Below, one piece after another: positions 49,719 through 60,509 of a stretch of DNA of 64,000 nt. Each line of letters begins with the position of its first letter. Within the stretch, counting starts at the first letter, position 1. The position numbers and the translations under genes are program-made. Under the pieces are notes generated by a model that saw nothing but the letters and a program-made list of their open reading frames with translations, had not been told where the DNA came from and did not search any database. The stretch spans positions 42,006,072-42,070,071 of the forward strand of contig NC_052614.1 in the NCBI RefSeq assembly GCF_016545825.1, given 5' to 3'. The stretch comes from Eucalyptus grandis (Eukaryota; Streptophyta; Magnoliopsida; Myrtales; Myrtaceae).

Positions 49719-49732
49719 GGCTTTATATAGAT
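49719..49732 (-). promoter_or_regulatory. TATA box of the PR-1-like gene
   Basis: The minus strand reads CTATATAAAG about 60 bp before the ATG at 49662. A transcription start near 49695 would give a leader of roughly 35 bases (CACTCATTCCCATTCC... before the ATG). The region further upstream (49740-50100) has no other element I can name with confidence. Confidence 0.65.
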
Positions 49733-50094
49733 GGCCTTGGGAACATACAATTGTTTCTCAATAAATTCCAAACCCATTGTTAAAAAATTTCCACAGTAAT
49801 GTTACTGATCTTTGGGACCATATGGCTTTGGATCTTTCACTATGACAAAACTCGTCTAAGGTACATAAGCCACTAACTCGTGAAATGAATCGTTGACCCC
49901 ACAAATCAAATAAGACGACCGAGCCGGCTCTACCCTCTGAACCTTAATGAGTGGCTCGAATATGCGATTGAACACATACCCTATACCACGCATCTCATAC
50001 AAATGAACGTCTGTTCCTCGAAGTCGGACCCGGGTTATTAACGACTGTTATGAGTTGAAGCACATGGTGACCCTCATGGCTACATATTAGATTT

Positions 50095-50605
50095 GTTTGT
50101 TGGTCTAGAATTTTCAGCTTTTGCATTATACAAACACATCGTATCAACACGCATGCGCGCAAGGGGAGAGAGAGGGAGAGAGAGGGAGGGAGAGAGAGAC
50201 CTCAATTGAGTAAGTCAGACTTGTTCAATCCTTTGTGGACTAATTTGCTTGAACTATCTTCCTTTGTGCTCGTTTGACTTTCTGTAAATCTTCTATTTCA
50301 TTTGAGATGTCATCTTTGCTGCTTGTTCGATTATCTTCATGCTCCAGCCACCGCTATTACATGTAGGTGCATAATCATCCTATATTAGTTTATTTATCTA
50401 GCATTTTCAGCTTTTGCATTAAACAAACGTAGTGCACCCAACATAAGACTCTGAATCACTGAGAGAGAGACCTGAAGTGAGAAGTCAGCCATGTTCAACC
50501 CTTCGAGGACTAGCCACTTAAATTATTTTCCTTTGCACTAGTTAAAGTAAGTCACAAAACTTCTCTTTCATTTGAACATTCTTCCATTGTGTTTGTCTGA
50601 CTATA
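50095..50605. repeat. Imperfect ~290-bp tandem duplication upstream of the PR-1-like gene
   Basis: TCTAG(A/C)ATTTTCAGCTTTTGC at about 50105 and 50395 opens two units. Each continues with GCATTA(T/A)ACAAAC, a GAGAGAGA run, AAGTCAG(A/C)C, TTGTTCAA/ATGTTCAACC, and an ACTATCTTCCTTTG/ATTATTTTCCTTTG block. The units are diverged by indels. The first includes a (GA)n-rich microsatellite at about 50163-50198. Confidence 0.6.
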
Positions 50606-51035
50606 ATCATGCCGAACCTCGTGGAGTAAAGTTGGATTGAACAACAGATTATGTTGAAGCAAAACCTCCAAATCATTCTCCAATAGCTTGCATATTAGTC
50701 GGAAACCACACGTTTTCACTTTATCATGACATGATACTCTAATGATAAACTGAAAATGACTCCAACCATTTGGACCAAAAGCGTCTTCTTCCCTCCATGT
50801 TCTGGAATACATAAGCCACATATGATCTGAATCCACGTCATAAAACCTTTCAATTCCATTCTCAAATTTGCCATCAACGGATGTCAGAAGCCATCCACTC
50901 TAACATCTCCCCTCTACGTAGATAAACTACAAGTCCTTTGAAGCCATGAAAAATATATGACCCTCACTAATAGGGACCAACCACTCTAACATCTCCCCTC
51001 TAGGTAGATAAACTTCCGATATAGATTTGGAATGA
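50552..51035 (-). pseudogene. C-terminal remnant (C-JID-like) of a TIR-NBS-LRR resistance gene
   Basis: The minus strand reads YLPRGEMLEWLVPISEGHIFFMASKDL (about 51030-50940), then DSDHMWLMYSRTWREEDAFGPNGWSHFQFIIRVSCHDKVKTCGFRLICK in the frame 50552-50836. In plant TNL immune receptors the post-LRR (C-JID) region has the matching sequence EIPEWF..., SI.FMASKDLY, SDH.WL.Y..R..F, W..F.F.F.......KKCGF.L.Y. That domain binds pathogen effectors in characterised receptors. TIR, NB-ARC and LRR parts are absent, a stop follows SKDL, and a ~85-bp segment is duplicated. It is therefore a fragment of a dead gene, lying about 0.9 kb upstream of the PR-1-like gene on the same strand. Confidence 0.75.
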
Positions 51036-51303
51036 AAATGCTGTCATAGATGTAGACTATTAGAAAATTTTTGGAAATTGGTCCCTAAAAAGAGAGTTTC
51101 AATGAGTCAAGTGGGTAGTCATTGAGTTTAGCTGCGGTTAGCAAAAGTGTTACAAAAAAATTTTGTACTTAATTGGTGGAAGTAGGATACATATTGTTAA
51201 AGATTTTGTAATTGGATGAACAATGAAGCTTTTCATGGGGTGATGATTCTTATAGTTCCATAGTGAATTAGAGTTCTATAAATAGAGAGAATACCCTTTT
51301 GAG

Positions 51304-52251
51304 TAGACCCATCAAATAGGTGGGATCGGGTTCGGTCGGGTCAAAAATGGGTTAAAAAAATAGGTCGACCCATCTAACCCATTTTGACCCATATTCATGT
51401 AGTGTAAATCTAGTGACCCATATCCGACCAAACCCATACACAACCCATACCCGACCCGACCCATACTGAACCCATACCCAACCCGACCCAGACTGAACCC
51501 ATACCCGACCCGACCCGTATTGCGAAAACCTATTAATATTCTAGGAAAACCCACACCTACTATATGCTAATTGGATTAAAACTTCAAATTAAATTAAAAA
51601 TAGTAAATAAATTTTAAAAATTAAAAAAAAAAACCTATAAATTGAAATATTTATAAAGAATTAGACCATGCACATGCTTCTCCTGTTTAAAGTGAACATA
51701 CTATTGAGTAACAGAAAACTATAACATAAAAAATCTTTAACCAAACCTAAGAAAGCTCATTTTTATGATATTTTTCTATTAAAAAAAAGCATTGCTAAAA
51801 CGCTTTTATGCAATACAAATTTAATGGAAAATTTGTATAATTCTTTTTAAAATATTTTTTAAAAATCAAATTTTTAATTATTTTTTTATTTTTTAAAAAT
51901 ATGTGAGCTCGTGGTCGTCGATGACTGGCAATGCTCACCGTGCCAGCCACCGACTAAGGAATGAGGAAAAATAAAGAAAAAAGAAAAAGAAAAAGAGAAG
52001 AAAAGAAAATTGAAATATGAAAAATAATTATAGTTTCAATTTTTTATATAAAAAACACATTTTTATAAAGTTAAAGAGGGAAAGATTGTGTGAGGCTTGG
52101 GTTGGAAATTTAGAATTGAGTTCCATTTAAATCAGACCCACTTTTTTTACCCATTTTTAGTTGGGTTTTTAAAAGCCTATCACCCATATACAACCCATAT
52201 AAATAAAATATGAGTCTAAAAATGGATTCATGACACATTTTGACACCTCTA
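51304..52251. mobile_element. hAT-like non-autonomous element, uninterrupted copy
   Basis: The left end is TAGACCCATCAAATAGGTGGG and the right end TTTTGACACCTCTA. It is an inverted copy of the element at 52442-55255 without the solo LTR: TAATCCAATTAGCATATAGTAGG (inverted near 51551-51575) is the uninterrupted site of that LTR. It is rich in ACCCGACCC/AACCCATA words and has a GC-rich core at 51905-51960. It lacks its own target duplication. Its right flank GTTGTAGTCC is instead the inverse of the flank of the other copy, so this copy arose by, or was altered by, an inverted duplication. The frame 51312-51554 is repeat-derived. Confidence 0.7.
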
Positions 52252-52441
52252 GTTGTAGTCCGAATGTTTTAGCAAGGAGTTATGAAACCGTGCCTTCTCA
52301 ATTCTCTCATGGAAAGGGTCTTTAAAAACATATGGACTACAACTAGAGGTGCCAAAATTAAATTACCATCCAAGGAGTCATGAAACCGTCCCTTCTTAAT
52401 TCTCTCATGGAAGGGGTCATTAAAAACATTTGGACTACAAC
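52252..52441. repeat. Rearranged junction between the two duplication units
   Basis: After the inverted hAT-like element comes an inverted 20-base piece of unit-start flank (GTTGTAGTCCGAATGTTTTA). Next is a forward partial unit start (52274 to about 52360: AAGGAGTTATGAAACCGTGCC through GGACTACAAC and 17 bases of the hAT element end). Then the unit start appears again (52362 onward) up to the real element at 52442. The forward pieces are about 98 bp apart. Confidence 0.75.
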
Positions 52442-53194
52442 TAGAGGTATCAAATTAGACTCATATTTTATTTATATAGGTTGAATATGGGTCAGAGGCT
52501 TTTAAAAACCCAACTAAAAATGAGTCAAAAAAATGAGTTTTATTTAAATGGGTCAAAAATAGGTCAAAACTTTTGACCCTTTTTCGACCCATTTAAAATA
52601 TCAAATAGGTTAGAATCTTAGAACCTATTTCTAAATTTCCAACCCAAGCCCCTCACAATCTTTCCCTCTTTAAATTTATAAAAATGTTTTTTATAATAAA
52701 TCGAAATTATAATTATTTTTCATATTTCAATTTTCTTTTCTTTTCTTTTATCTTTTCTTTTTTTCTTTCTTTTTCCTCCTTCCTTAGCTGATGGCCAGCA
52801 TGGCGAGCATCGCCAATTGTCGGCGACCACAAGCTCGCATATTTAAAAATAAAAAATAAAAAATGATTAAAAATTCGATTTTTTTAAAATTATAATTTTA
52901 ATAGAATTATAAAAAAATTCCATTAAATTTGTATTGCATAAAAGTGTTTTACACTTTTATCAATACGTTGTTTTTATAAATAAAAAAATATCATAAAAAT
53001 GAGCTTTATTAGGTTTGGTTAAACATTTTTCATGTTACAATTTTCAGTTACTTAATAGTATGTTCACTTCAAACAAGAGAAGAAGCATGTGCATGGTCTA
53101 ATTCTTTATGAATATTTCAATTTATAGATTTTTTTATTTTTTTTATTTTATTTACTATTTTTAATTTAATTTGAAGTTTTAATCCAATTAGCAT

Positions 53195-55078
53195 TGTTGA
53201 CGCCTAAAATTAGGCTTTATTATTATTTTGTTTATTTAATTTTCGGATAATAAACCAAAAAAGAAACGAAAAAGAAAAGCGAAAGCGGAAAGGCAGCCCC
53301 CTCCCGCGTGGGCCTTTAGCCCATCGTTGCCTCAAGCCCAGCCCCCTCTGTGTCGTCTTCTTCCTCGCGCCACTGAGGAGCACGCGCGGGTAGGCGCGAT
53401 GCCGGAGAAGCTTGAGCGGACGGCGGTCGCGTGCGGAGCAGAGGAGCAGTTGGCGTCGACTGGACGTGACCGGAGGAGGTGATGATGGCGGATGGGACGG
53501 CGGTCCAACCGGCGGGTCGAAGCCTCGCCGACCGGCCGCTCCCGCGCCTATAAATAGAGGGGGGCCACCGTCGACGAGGAGAGGAAGATAGAGGCCGGAA
53601 AAGGATCGAAAGCTGCAGATCCTCGAAACCTCCCACTAAGAGACTTCAGAAGGGGGGCCGAGGACGAGCACGCCGAGATCCAAGGTCGGCCGGAGAAGCG
53701 AGCACAGAGACACACCGAGATAGAGAGAGAGAGAGGCCACCGGAGCTTGGGGTCCCCTGAGAGACTTCGGGGAGCTCGAGTTCAGGCTGGTCGTGGTGTG
53801 GTGAGCCCGGAGGGGTCCCCGAGAGACTTTGGGGAGCTCGAAAAGCGAACCCGAGGGAGAGAGAGAGTGTTCCGGCAAGATCCGACCAAGACCAGGCCTC
53901 GCCGTCACCGTTGTCGCTCGCCGTTTCTCCACCATCGCGAACCGCCCTCCTGCCGTCGCCGTCCCCGTTCGAGAGAAGGTAAAAAAGCGTCACCGTTACC
54001 GTTGCCGTCGCCGATGTCGCCTTCGTCGTCGCCGATGTCGCCTTCGCCGCGCCGCCGCCGTAGTCTCCGTCGCCGACAAGCATCCCGGTTTCCCCCTCGG
54101 CGCCACGGATTCGCAAACCCTAGGGTTTGCGATTTTCCGGTCGCCGAGTCGGATCTGGGTCTCAAACCGGGTAGGGTTTCACGAGATTCGGGGCGGCGGG
54201 AGTCGGGTCGCGAATCGGAGCCGGGTCGGGTAGGGTTCGCGGGAGCCGGGTCGCAGGTCGGATTGGATTCGGGTCGTCGGGCCGGGCGGGCGTCCCCGAA
54301 CGCCCGGCCACGGTGTCGTTTTTAATGTGATAAAAAAAAAAAAGATAAAAAAAATCCGAGTCGGGCCCGTCCTCGTTCGGGTCGCCGGCTGGGCCGGACA
54401 CAACCCGTGGATCCGACCCGGTCGGTTTTTATTTTTAAAATAATATTTTAAATAAATAAAAAAAATATATTTTATTTTTCGAAAAGCCAAAAATCAAAAA
54501 ATAATTTATTTTCCGAAAATATTAAAAATATTTAAAAAATAATTTATTTTCCGAAAATCAAAAAATCAAAAATATTTCATATTTTCCAAAAAATGCCAAA
54601 AAGCCAAAAAAATCATGAAAATGCCAAAAAGACTTGTATTTTTCCAAAAGAGTACCCAAAAAACCCCAAAAAAATCCCATTTGTGTCCAAAAAATTAGAA
54701 AATGACTCAAAAATGTTTTTCCTCCAAAATGCATGGAAAATCCTCGAACATCCAAAAACCTCAAGGTTTAAACAAAATTAGGTACCGAAAGGGCATTAGT
54801 GATTAACTAGTGTAATCAAGTCCCCGATCCTAATTTCTTTGGTTGCGCAGGAATGAGTATTTCTCCCTATACTTCACTTGGGTTTCTAATCAACCCACCC
54901 CAAATCGATTAATGGCGACACCATTTTAAAAATTGAATTACAGGTTAAAAACTTGAACCATTAAGTCGTGAATTGGTGGACTTGGGAGAGTCCGGGCATA
55001 ATTAAAATTAGTCGAGCCATTAGCCTCCTTAGGCGCCCGTACCCGATTGCGGGCGCCGAGAAAAAAGAGGTCGCGACA
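53195..55078 (+). mobile_element. Solo LTR, Tat/Ogre-type Ty3/gypsy, nested in the hAT-like element
   Basis: The LTR starts TGTTGACGCC, ends GGTCGCGACA and is flanked by AGCAT on both sides (53190-53194 and 55079-55083), a perfect 5-bp target duplication. At 1884 bp with no internal region it is a solo LTR. It contains a TATA box (53548-53557), a GC-rich transcribed-looking part (53.3-54.4 kb), an AAAA/CCAAAA-rich part, and the shared Tat-type block GGTACCGAAAGGGCATTAG...AATGGCGACACC near its end. The long open frames here (156 codons at 53646-54116, 192 codons at 53747-54325) are GC-rich LTR sequence overlapping on both strands, not genes. Confidence 0.92.
53548..53557 (+). promoter_or_regulatory. 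TATA box of the solo LTR
   Basis: CTATAAATAG sits in a GC-rich context (CCCGCGC before it), 354 bases from the LTR start. That is a normal place for the U3 promoter of a Ty3/gypsy LTR. A solo LTR with this motif could still start transcription into downstream DNA. Confidence 0.6.
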
Positions 55079-55353
55079 AGCATATAGTAAGTGCGGGTTT
55101 TCCTAAAATATTAATAGGATTTCGTAATACGGGTCGGGTCGGATCATATATGGGCCACTAGATTTACACTACATGAATATGGGTCAAAAACAGGTTAAAT
55201 GGGTCGAATATGAGTCGACCCATTTTCGACCCGACCCACTCATTTGATGGGTCTAACTACAACCAACTATATATCAAGAATATAAAAATCAAATAAAAAG
55301 TCTCATGGTGTAGCTTGAGCACATCCAGCAATCAAATGTTAAATTACATACCT

Positions 55354-55853
55354 ATCTTACTAGCAAGTCACATTAGTTGTAGGAATCCATGGGAAATATA
55401 TCATAGGAGGTTGAACTATATCTAAATGAGATTTTCCTTATTTGTTTCCCATTAGAGATTCTAGCCTGTTCTCTGAAGTTCCTACCAATTTGAACCTGAC
55501 GTAATTGGCTTAGTGATTAGGAAATGGACACATACGTGTGAAGACTATGTATACCGCACAAATTTAGTTGCCCACTTTACCGAGTGCAAACAATATCCTA
55601 TTTGAACTAGCCATCCTATTTTTTGCTCGTGTTCTTTGTAGTCCATAATGTTAATAGTACATGTGCCGGTGATAAATGTAATGTTCCCTCGTCATTTGAA
55701 AAAAATTATGCATGTGCTGAAGATCCTGGCGAGAAATACCAAAGTCAGATCAAAAAATTGAATTATCAACTAATGCAACAAACTGTGAATTCCAATTAAA
55801 TGTAATTGCGCAATATCTAACTTGGGATGAGATAAAGGAAATTCACATAAAAT
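55354..55853. repeat. Third copy of the PR-1-like intron, inserted in unit 2
   Basis: From TCTTACTAGCAAGTCACATTAG to GGAAATTCACATAAAATT it aligns with 48653-49153 (and 63176-63675), the PR-1 intron, with more divergence than between units 1 and 2. It begins exactly at the intron side of the exon-2 splice acceptor, and the join shares TACCT with the exon. No PR-1 coding sequence is attached. From 55854 to about 56075 the sequence is unmatched in unit 1. Confidence 0.75.
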
Positions 55854-56074
55854 TTCCTCACCAAAGAGGTTGGATAATGGGAAGGTGGATGAATCGGGCC
55901 AAGTAAATTGGCAAGTCTTTAGGCGTTTCTCCGGCATGAGATTAGAGACATAAAAGTAAACAAATGATTGAAGGCCTTCTCGTGAAATCAGAGCAAGGTG
56001 ACTTCTGTTGTTGTGCACCCGTGAACTCGTCTTGTTCGAATTATAGGACAAGATCGTCCACCTACAATCTGTTC

Positions 56075-56660
56075 TGGGTTCCAAATTTCAACGGTGGCAA
56101 CCATTATGGAAAAATAAAACCTCCATTGAAAAGAAGTAAATGACCTATTTGTTTTGTTCGATTGATTGTCCTTTCATACTCATTCGCCCCACAGCTGATT
56201 CTACCATAGAGGGCAACAATAGACCTTATGCCTTGGGGGAGGAACGTGTTACAATGGCTAGGACCAATAAGTAATATTGCTCCAACACCCAACCAAAAGG
56301 GCCATTGTGGTACCAATCAGAAAGACAATTGTCATAGATCCTATTGGATTTTGGAAGCTCATAGCATTGGTCCTGATAAACCCCAATATATTGCTTCTTC
56401 AGGACCAATAACGCATAGCCATTGATCTAGTACTAGATGTAGCCTTTCCCCATAGGCTAGTCTAGAACTCTAGGAATGTTCATAAGTCACTAGAATGTTA
56501 TGTCTAGATTTATTATGTTGATGAGAGGATACGATGCATCAAAACATGCGCAATTCTCTTGAACCGAAGCCCGTCAAAGAGTTTGGATTTATGTCTACTT
56601 TAATCACTCGAGCTTTCTTTAAGCTCGACCGAGAAACTCAAGTGAGATTAGTCTTGGTTT
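56075..56660. other. Conserved unidentified block, unit 2
   Basis: This is the unit-2 counterpart of 41320-41900, nearly identical. The hydrophobic minus-strand frame is broken here between LPKSNRIYDNCLSDW and GVGAILLIGPSHCNTF by a small indel, which argues against a functional protein. Confidence 0.35.
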
Positions 56661-57039
56661 CAAAAGGCTAAGGCTAAGGATTAAGGAGAGCAAACCAAAA
56701 TTCTAGATGCAAAACTCCCCTTAATCCATAGCCTTTTTTGTTTGTTTGCGCCCGACCCCACTATGTAGTTGGACCACACACCCTTTTGCTTGGCCTCCCC
56801 GAAATTTCCTTATGTCTTTGCATTAACCATAAGCGCGTGACGTACATGTTCCACATACATTTTCTCTTCTTTTTTCTTTCAAAATTCATCATTGTAATTC
56901 TTTTTTGTCCTCATCCACGTCCGCAAACATAACCCAATTCATATCATATATAATTAATATAAATATCCTAACAAAGTCATTGATTTTTTACCACATATAC
57001 CCTAGTTTATAATCATTTTCCCAACTGCCCCTCTATTAC

Positions 57040-57700
57040 GTTTGCCGTTAACCCCATTGTTTCCTTGCGTTTCCATCTCCCTCACCGCAGACCTCCGACT
57101 GGTGTATTTACCAATATACTATCCCATCTCCTCCAAGGTCCACCTCTCCGTCTCCGGCATCCTCATGGAAAAGAACTTGCATGCGATACTCGCGATTGCT
57201 GTGAACTAGAAAAAGGCCTCGCCAATGGTGATCGCCTTATACAGCAATAAGTACATTATCGATAACGCTATACTCGCCGCTTGATTCAGCAACGCTAATT
57301 GTGCACGCACTCTCTATAGCAAGATATTCGACCTGTACATCCAAGTGATTGGCCCCATCCCAAAAGAAAAATGTCACGTAGGACAACACCGAGAAAATGC
57401 AAATGGCCACTGCCCATTCTGTATGGCTTTGGTCAATGATGATGAGGCACATTCCGAGGGAGGAGTGCGGGAAAATCATCTTGCTAACACTGCTCCGTAG
57501 CATTGGCAACTGCCCATCCCAATCGAGGAGGATGGTGGCAATAACGATGAACACTGTCTTTGCAAAGCTAACTGCGATGGTCAGTAGGAGCATTTTGTGA
57601 AAGGAGGTGATGGCAGCCTTCTCAAAAATGCAAAGCTTGTAGAAGACGATAGTGTCAATGCCAGAGAAATGGATCCTAATGATGCAAACGAGCATGTGAG
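57040..57700 (-). pseudogene. Polyol/monosaccharide transporter (MFS) C-terminal pseudogene, unit 2
   Basis: The 152-codon frame 57237-57695 reads IHFSGIDTIVFYKLCIFEKAAITSFHKMLLLTIAVSFAKTVFIVIATILLDWDGQLP, then SLGMCLIIIDQSHTEWAVAICIFSVLSYVTFF. This follows helices 7-10 of polyol transporters in order. The expected FFQQASGID has lost residues (only F-SGID remains), and after SYVTFF the frame shifts away from the GMGPI motif. It is better preserved than the unit-1 copy, but still only a C-terminal half. Confidence 0.85.
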
Positions 57701-57734
57701 GGATAGATGATATTGATGAGATCTAGCCACACAC

Positions 57735-58370
57735 GCTCCCCAGTGCTCCTAGTGGTGACCTTGATAACATCGACGTTGCACTCCTCAGGGTTCTTGACAA
57801 GAGGTGAATGACATTGTTAATGACATTCCGTAGATGAACCATTATCAAAATTCCTGACGAGTTCAAGGCGACATAGTCAAGGTCACCAAGTGGAGCATCA
57901 AAGAGGGTGGGTGGCAGGACCCATCCGTCCACCACATGCTCATTTGCACAATCGGAATCCACTTTTTCCAAAGCGACTCTGGTATTGACACCAACGTCCT
58001 CTACAACCCTCGCATATTCAACAAGGCCTCCTTTGACAAAAAGCTCCTCACAACTATTGTAGTCGATTTTGTAAAGACAATATTCACTCTCATCACAATC
58101 TTCCTCCTCAATCAAGTTGGGAGGCAACCATTTCCGCAGAGCTGCATAGTGGGATGATCTTCTCGCTCACCCTCGCCATCATCAACCACAGCCACACGAA
58201 GCTCATGTGGGCCGTGGCCATGTGCATCACCTCCATGTTGTCCTACGTGGCCTTCTCCATTGAGATAGGACCAATCTTGTGAGTACACAACTCCGAGATC
58301 TTCCCATTGAGACTGTGTGTGTAAGGTTGTGCAATCAGCATCACTTTGAACCAAGTGGTGAGTAGAATAA
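57735..58370 (+). pseudogene. Polyol/monosaccharide transporter (MFS) C-terminal pseudogene, unit 2, opposite strand
   Basis: Loop pieces (RVLDK, IKIPDEF, DIVKVTKWSIKEGGWQDPSVHHMLIC) lead without a break into TIGIHFFQSDSGIDTNVLYNPRIFNKASFDKKLLTTIVVDFVKTIFTLITIFLLNQVGRQPF. After a frameshift come helix 9-11 pieces (WAVAMCIT, LSYVAFSIEIGPI). This is the family order DDVVKVP..., W.ELLL.PTP.VR, GIHFF.QASGID, VGRRP. Stops in the loop and the frameshift kill it. It starts about 35-60 bp from the minus-strand fragment, head to head as in unit 1. Confidence 0.85.
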
Positions 58371-58453
58371 TACGTACACTACCACAAACTTTCAAACAAA
58401 AAAAGCCTATACAAATTTCTCACGAAATTCAATTCCTTTGAGAGCAAAGAGTC

Positions 58454-58897
58454 TTGGATAAAGTGGCTGGGATTCTTTCGTTTCTCCCAATTAAGCCTGG
58501 CCTCACTATGCAGTTCGGCCACTCTTTTTTCATTGGCTTCGCCGAAATTTTATTTTATCGTGCTTGTGCCACAAATGTGTCGCGCATGCGGTGCACATGC
58601 ATTGCATGCGCCGTGCATGTTGAATGCACATTTTTCTATAAAGACTTCTCGCTAAGGATTAAGGAGAGTTTTCCATCTAAAATTTTGATTTACTCATGGT
58701 TAGAAAGTGCATTGGTTTTCCAGTGTTGGTTGATGAAGTGGGAAGAACTTTTGGGAATAAGGACAACATTCACCCTTGGAGAGACAAATTCGGGTATCAA
58801 AATTCAAGGCGTGGATGAAGGGCTCGGTTTTCTAAAAGTCTATTATGAGGATTTAAATGAAGAGTACTGTTTCACGAAGAATTTGACATATTTGTAG
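58454..58897 (+). other. Conserved unidentified ORF block, unit 2
   Basis: This 147-codon frame is the counterpart of 43954-44399, where the same sequence is split between two frames. Its C-terminal 80 codons are almost unchanged. It has no recognisable domain. I list it because it is the longest shared frame in the block, not because function is evident. Confidence 0.3.
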
Positions 58898-60480
58898 ATC
58901 ATTTGATGGAAATTTGGAAGACGAAGGGATTTATTAACGGCATTGATGAGTTTTGAGATACACATGATAATTTGACATATCTGTGGATAATTTTTTTTTT
59001 ATTTTTATTATGATTTTTATTCCCTTGAATTTCTTTTTTATTATTCCTTTACGCCCAAACACACGTAGGTCACCTAAACTTTCTCCTCCTTTTTTTCATT
59101 TATTTTTTATTTTTTATTATGCCTTTTTCATTTTTCCTTATTTTCTTTCATTTATTTTCCTTATTTCTGTCTCTTCTCAGTCCATCACCTTCTGAACATG
59201 ATCTCATACTTCGATTCTTTTCCCTTTGCCTCATTAATTTATTCTTTCTTTCAAACATCGCACGGAGACGTGATTAGATCTTTGCTCCGTTCATCATTCA
59301 CTTAGGCCCCATTTGGTAACTTTTTATTTCTCTATTTTTTTTTTTTTTTTTGTTTCTGGACAAGAAAAAGAATAGAAATATGTTTGGTAACGTTAGCTAA
59401 TTTTTCTATTTCCCAAACAAATTAATAGCCAATGAATAGATTTAGAATAAAAACAAGAAGTAAAAAAAGCTTACTTCTTTATTCTTAGAAACAAAAAGAG
59501 AAATAAGGTCATTTTAGAAAAACAAGGTCAGCATAGCCTAATGCTCATCCTTACACAAGTCTTCTAACCCGATTTGAGTCCCCATTTTTTTGGAATAAAA
59601 AATAGAAATAAATAGTAAATAATAAATAATAAATTCAGAAATTTGTGAAAAGAAAATTAGAAATTAGATTTTGAGCAGTTTTATTAGATTTTAATGTTAA
59701 TTTTAGTTTATAATTAGTTTAGCATAAAAAATTTGAAAATCATTTTTTAATGAAAATTGGAAAAATTGAATCAGCTTTTAGGGTTTTATTTTATAGGTTT
59801 TTTAATGTCATTTTCTTTTAAAGACAATGCTAGGCCAAGAAAGCTTGGCGACTCCAAGCAATGTTTGCTTTTCTTCTTGTAGCTTAAAATGCTCAAAAGG
59901 TCTACGAACATGTTTGTAGGACTCTCTATTGTCATTTTCAGTCATCCATCTTTGACTAATTATTATGTTAGATTTTCCTCGATTATCTTACAATATCTTG
60001 ATCAATTAAATCATTACAAAAGTCCAGTTTCATCCAAACATGAAATGTCAAGTCTTCATTGACTTTTTTATAATTAAATAAAAAATTGGGAATAAAAATT
60101 TTCTAAGTCATACCAAACACATTTGTGTTTTTTTCTTATTCCGAGTATAAACTTTTTCTACAATTACAAAACATGTTTTTCTACTCAAGATCCCATCCAA
60201 GGAATAGAAATATAAAAAACTATTTCTGAACGAAATTGTTCCAAGAGAACAAAAATGTTACCAAATACACCCCTAGCTTTGTCCATCATTGTTCTAGCTT
60301 CAAAAACTTAACATCATAAAAAATCTTCAGCAAGCAGGGAACTCAGCAAAGCCATAATCCATATTCTAATCATCACATATTTAATGAAACGTGTTCAAAT
60401 CACAAACAGGAACTCAAAGGCAGACGACTCTCCGGGAACCAGTAATTATGATTTCTCATCTTTGTTTCTCCAAGAACAGA
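58898..60480. other. AT-rich stretch of unit 2
   Basis: This is the counterpart of 44400-45980, with T-rich tracts and the Tat-type junction-like word GCTTGGCGACTCC at about 59845. No gene is visible. Confidence 0.35.
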
Positions 60481-60509
60481 GTACAGATATACTTACCTTG
60501 AAGATGTGG

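Larger units (their letters stand above)
41141..52361. repeat. Tandem segmental duplication, unit 1
   Basis: From ATTACCATCCAAGGA at 41141 the sequence is collinear with unit 2 from 52362. The match covers the same order of blocks through the PR-1-like gene, with long stretches (for example 46.3-48.6 kb versus 60.8-63.1 kb) nearly identical. Unit 1 ends where unit 2 begins, giving a period of about 11.2 kb. Unit 1 lacks the hAT/solo-LTR insertion and the PR-1 intron fragment found in unit 2. Confidence 0.85.
52442..55255. mobile_element. hAT-like non-autonomous element with perfect 8-bp target duplication, interrupted by a solo LTR
   Basis: The element starts TAGAGGTATCAAA and ends CATTTGATGGGTCTA, flanked on both sides by ACTACAAC (52434-52441 and 55256-55263). 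Unit 1 has the empty site, GGATTACAACCAAC, at about 41211. Without the nested LTR it is about 0.93 kb, rich in ACCCATTT/GGGTCAAAA words, and has no transposase. An 8-bp duplication and TAGAGG-type ends fit hAT. Confidence 0.9.

Noticed and set aside
51312..51554. Peptide with repeated GRVGYG motif (minus strand)
   Set aside because: The repetition comes from the ACCCATACCCGACCC-type DNA repeats of the hAT-like element, not from a glycine-rich protein gene.
53646..54325. Long overlapping frames (156 and 192 codons) on opposite strands
   Set aside because: They sit inside a solo LTR with a clear target duplication. Composition is Arg/Ser/Pro-rich and repeat-like, as expected for GC-rich LTR sequence.
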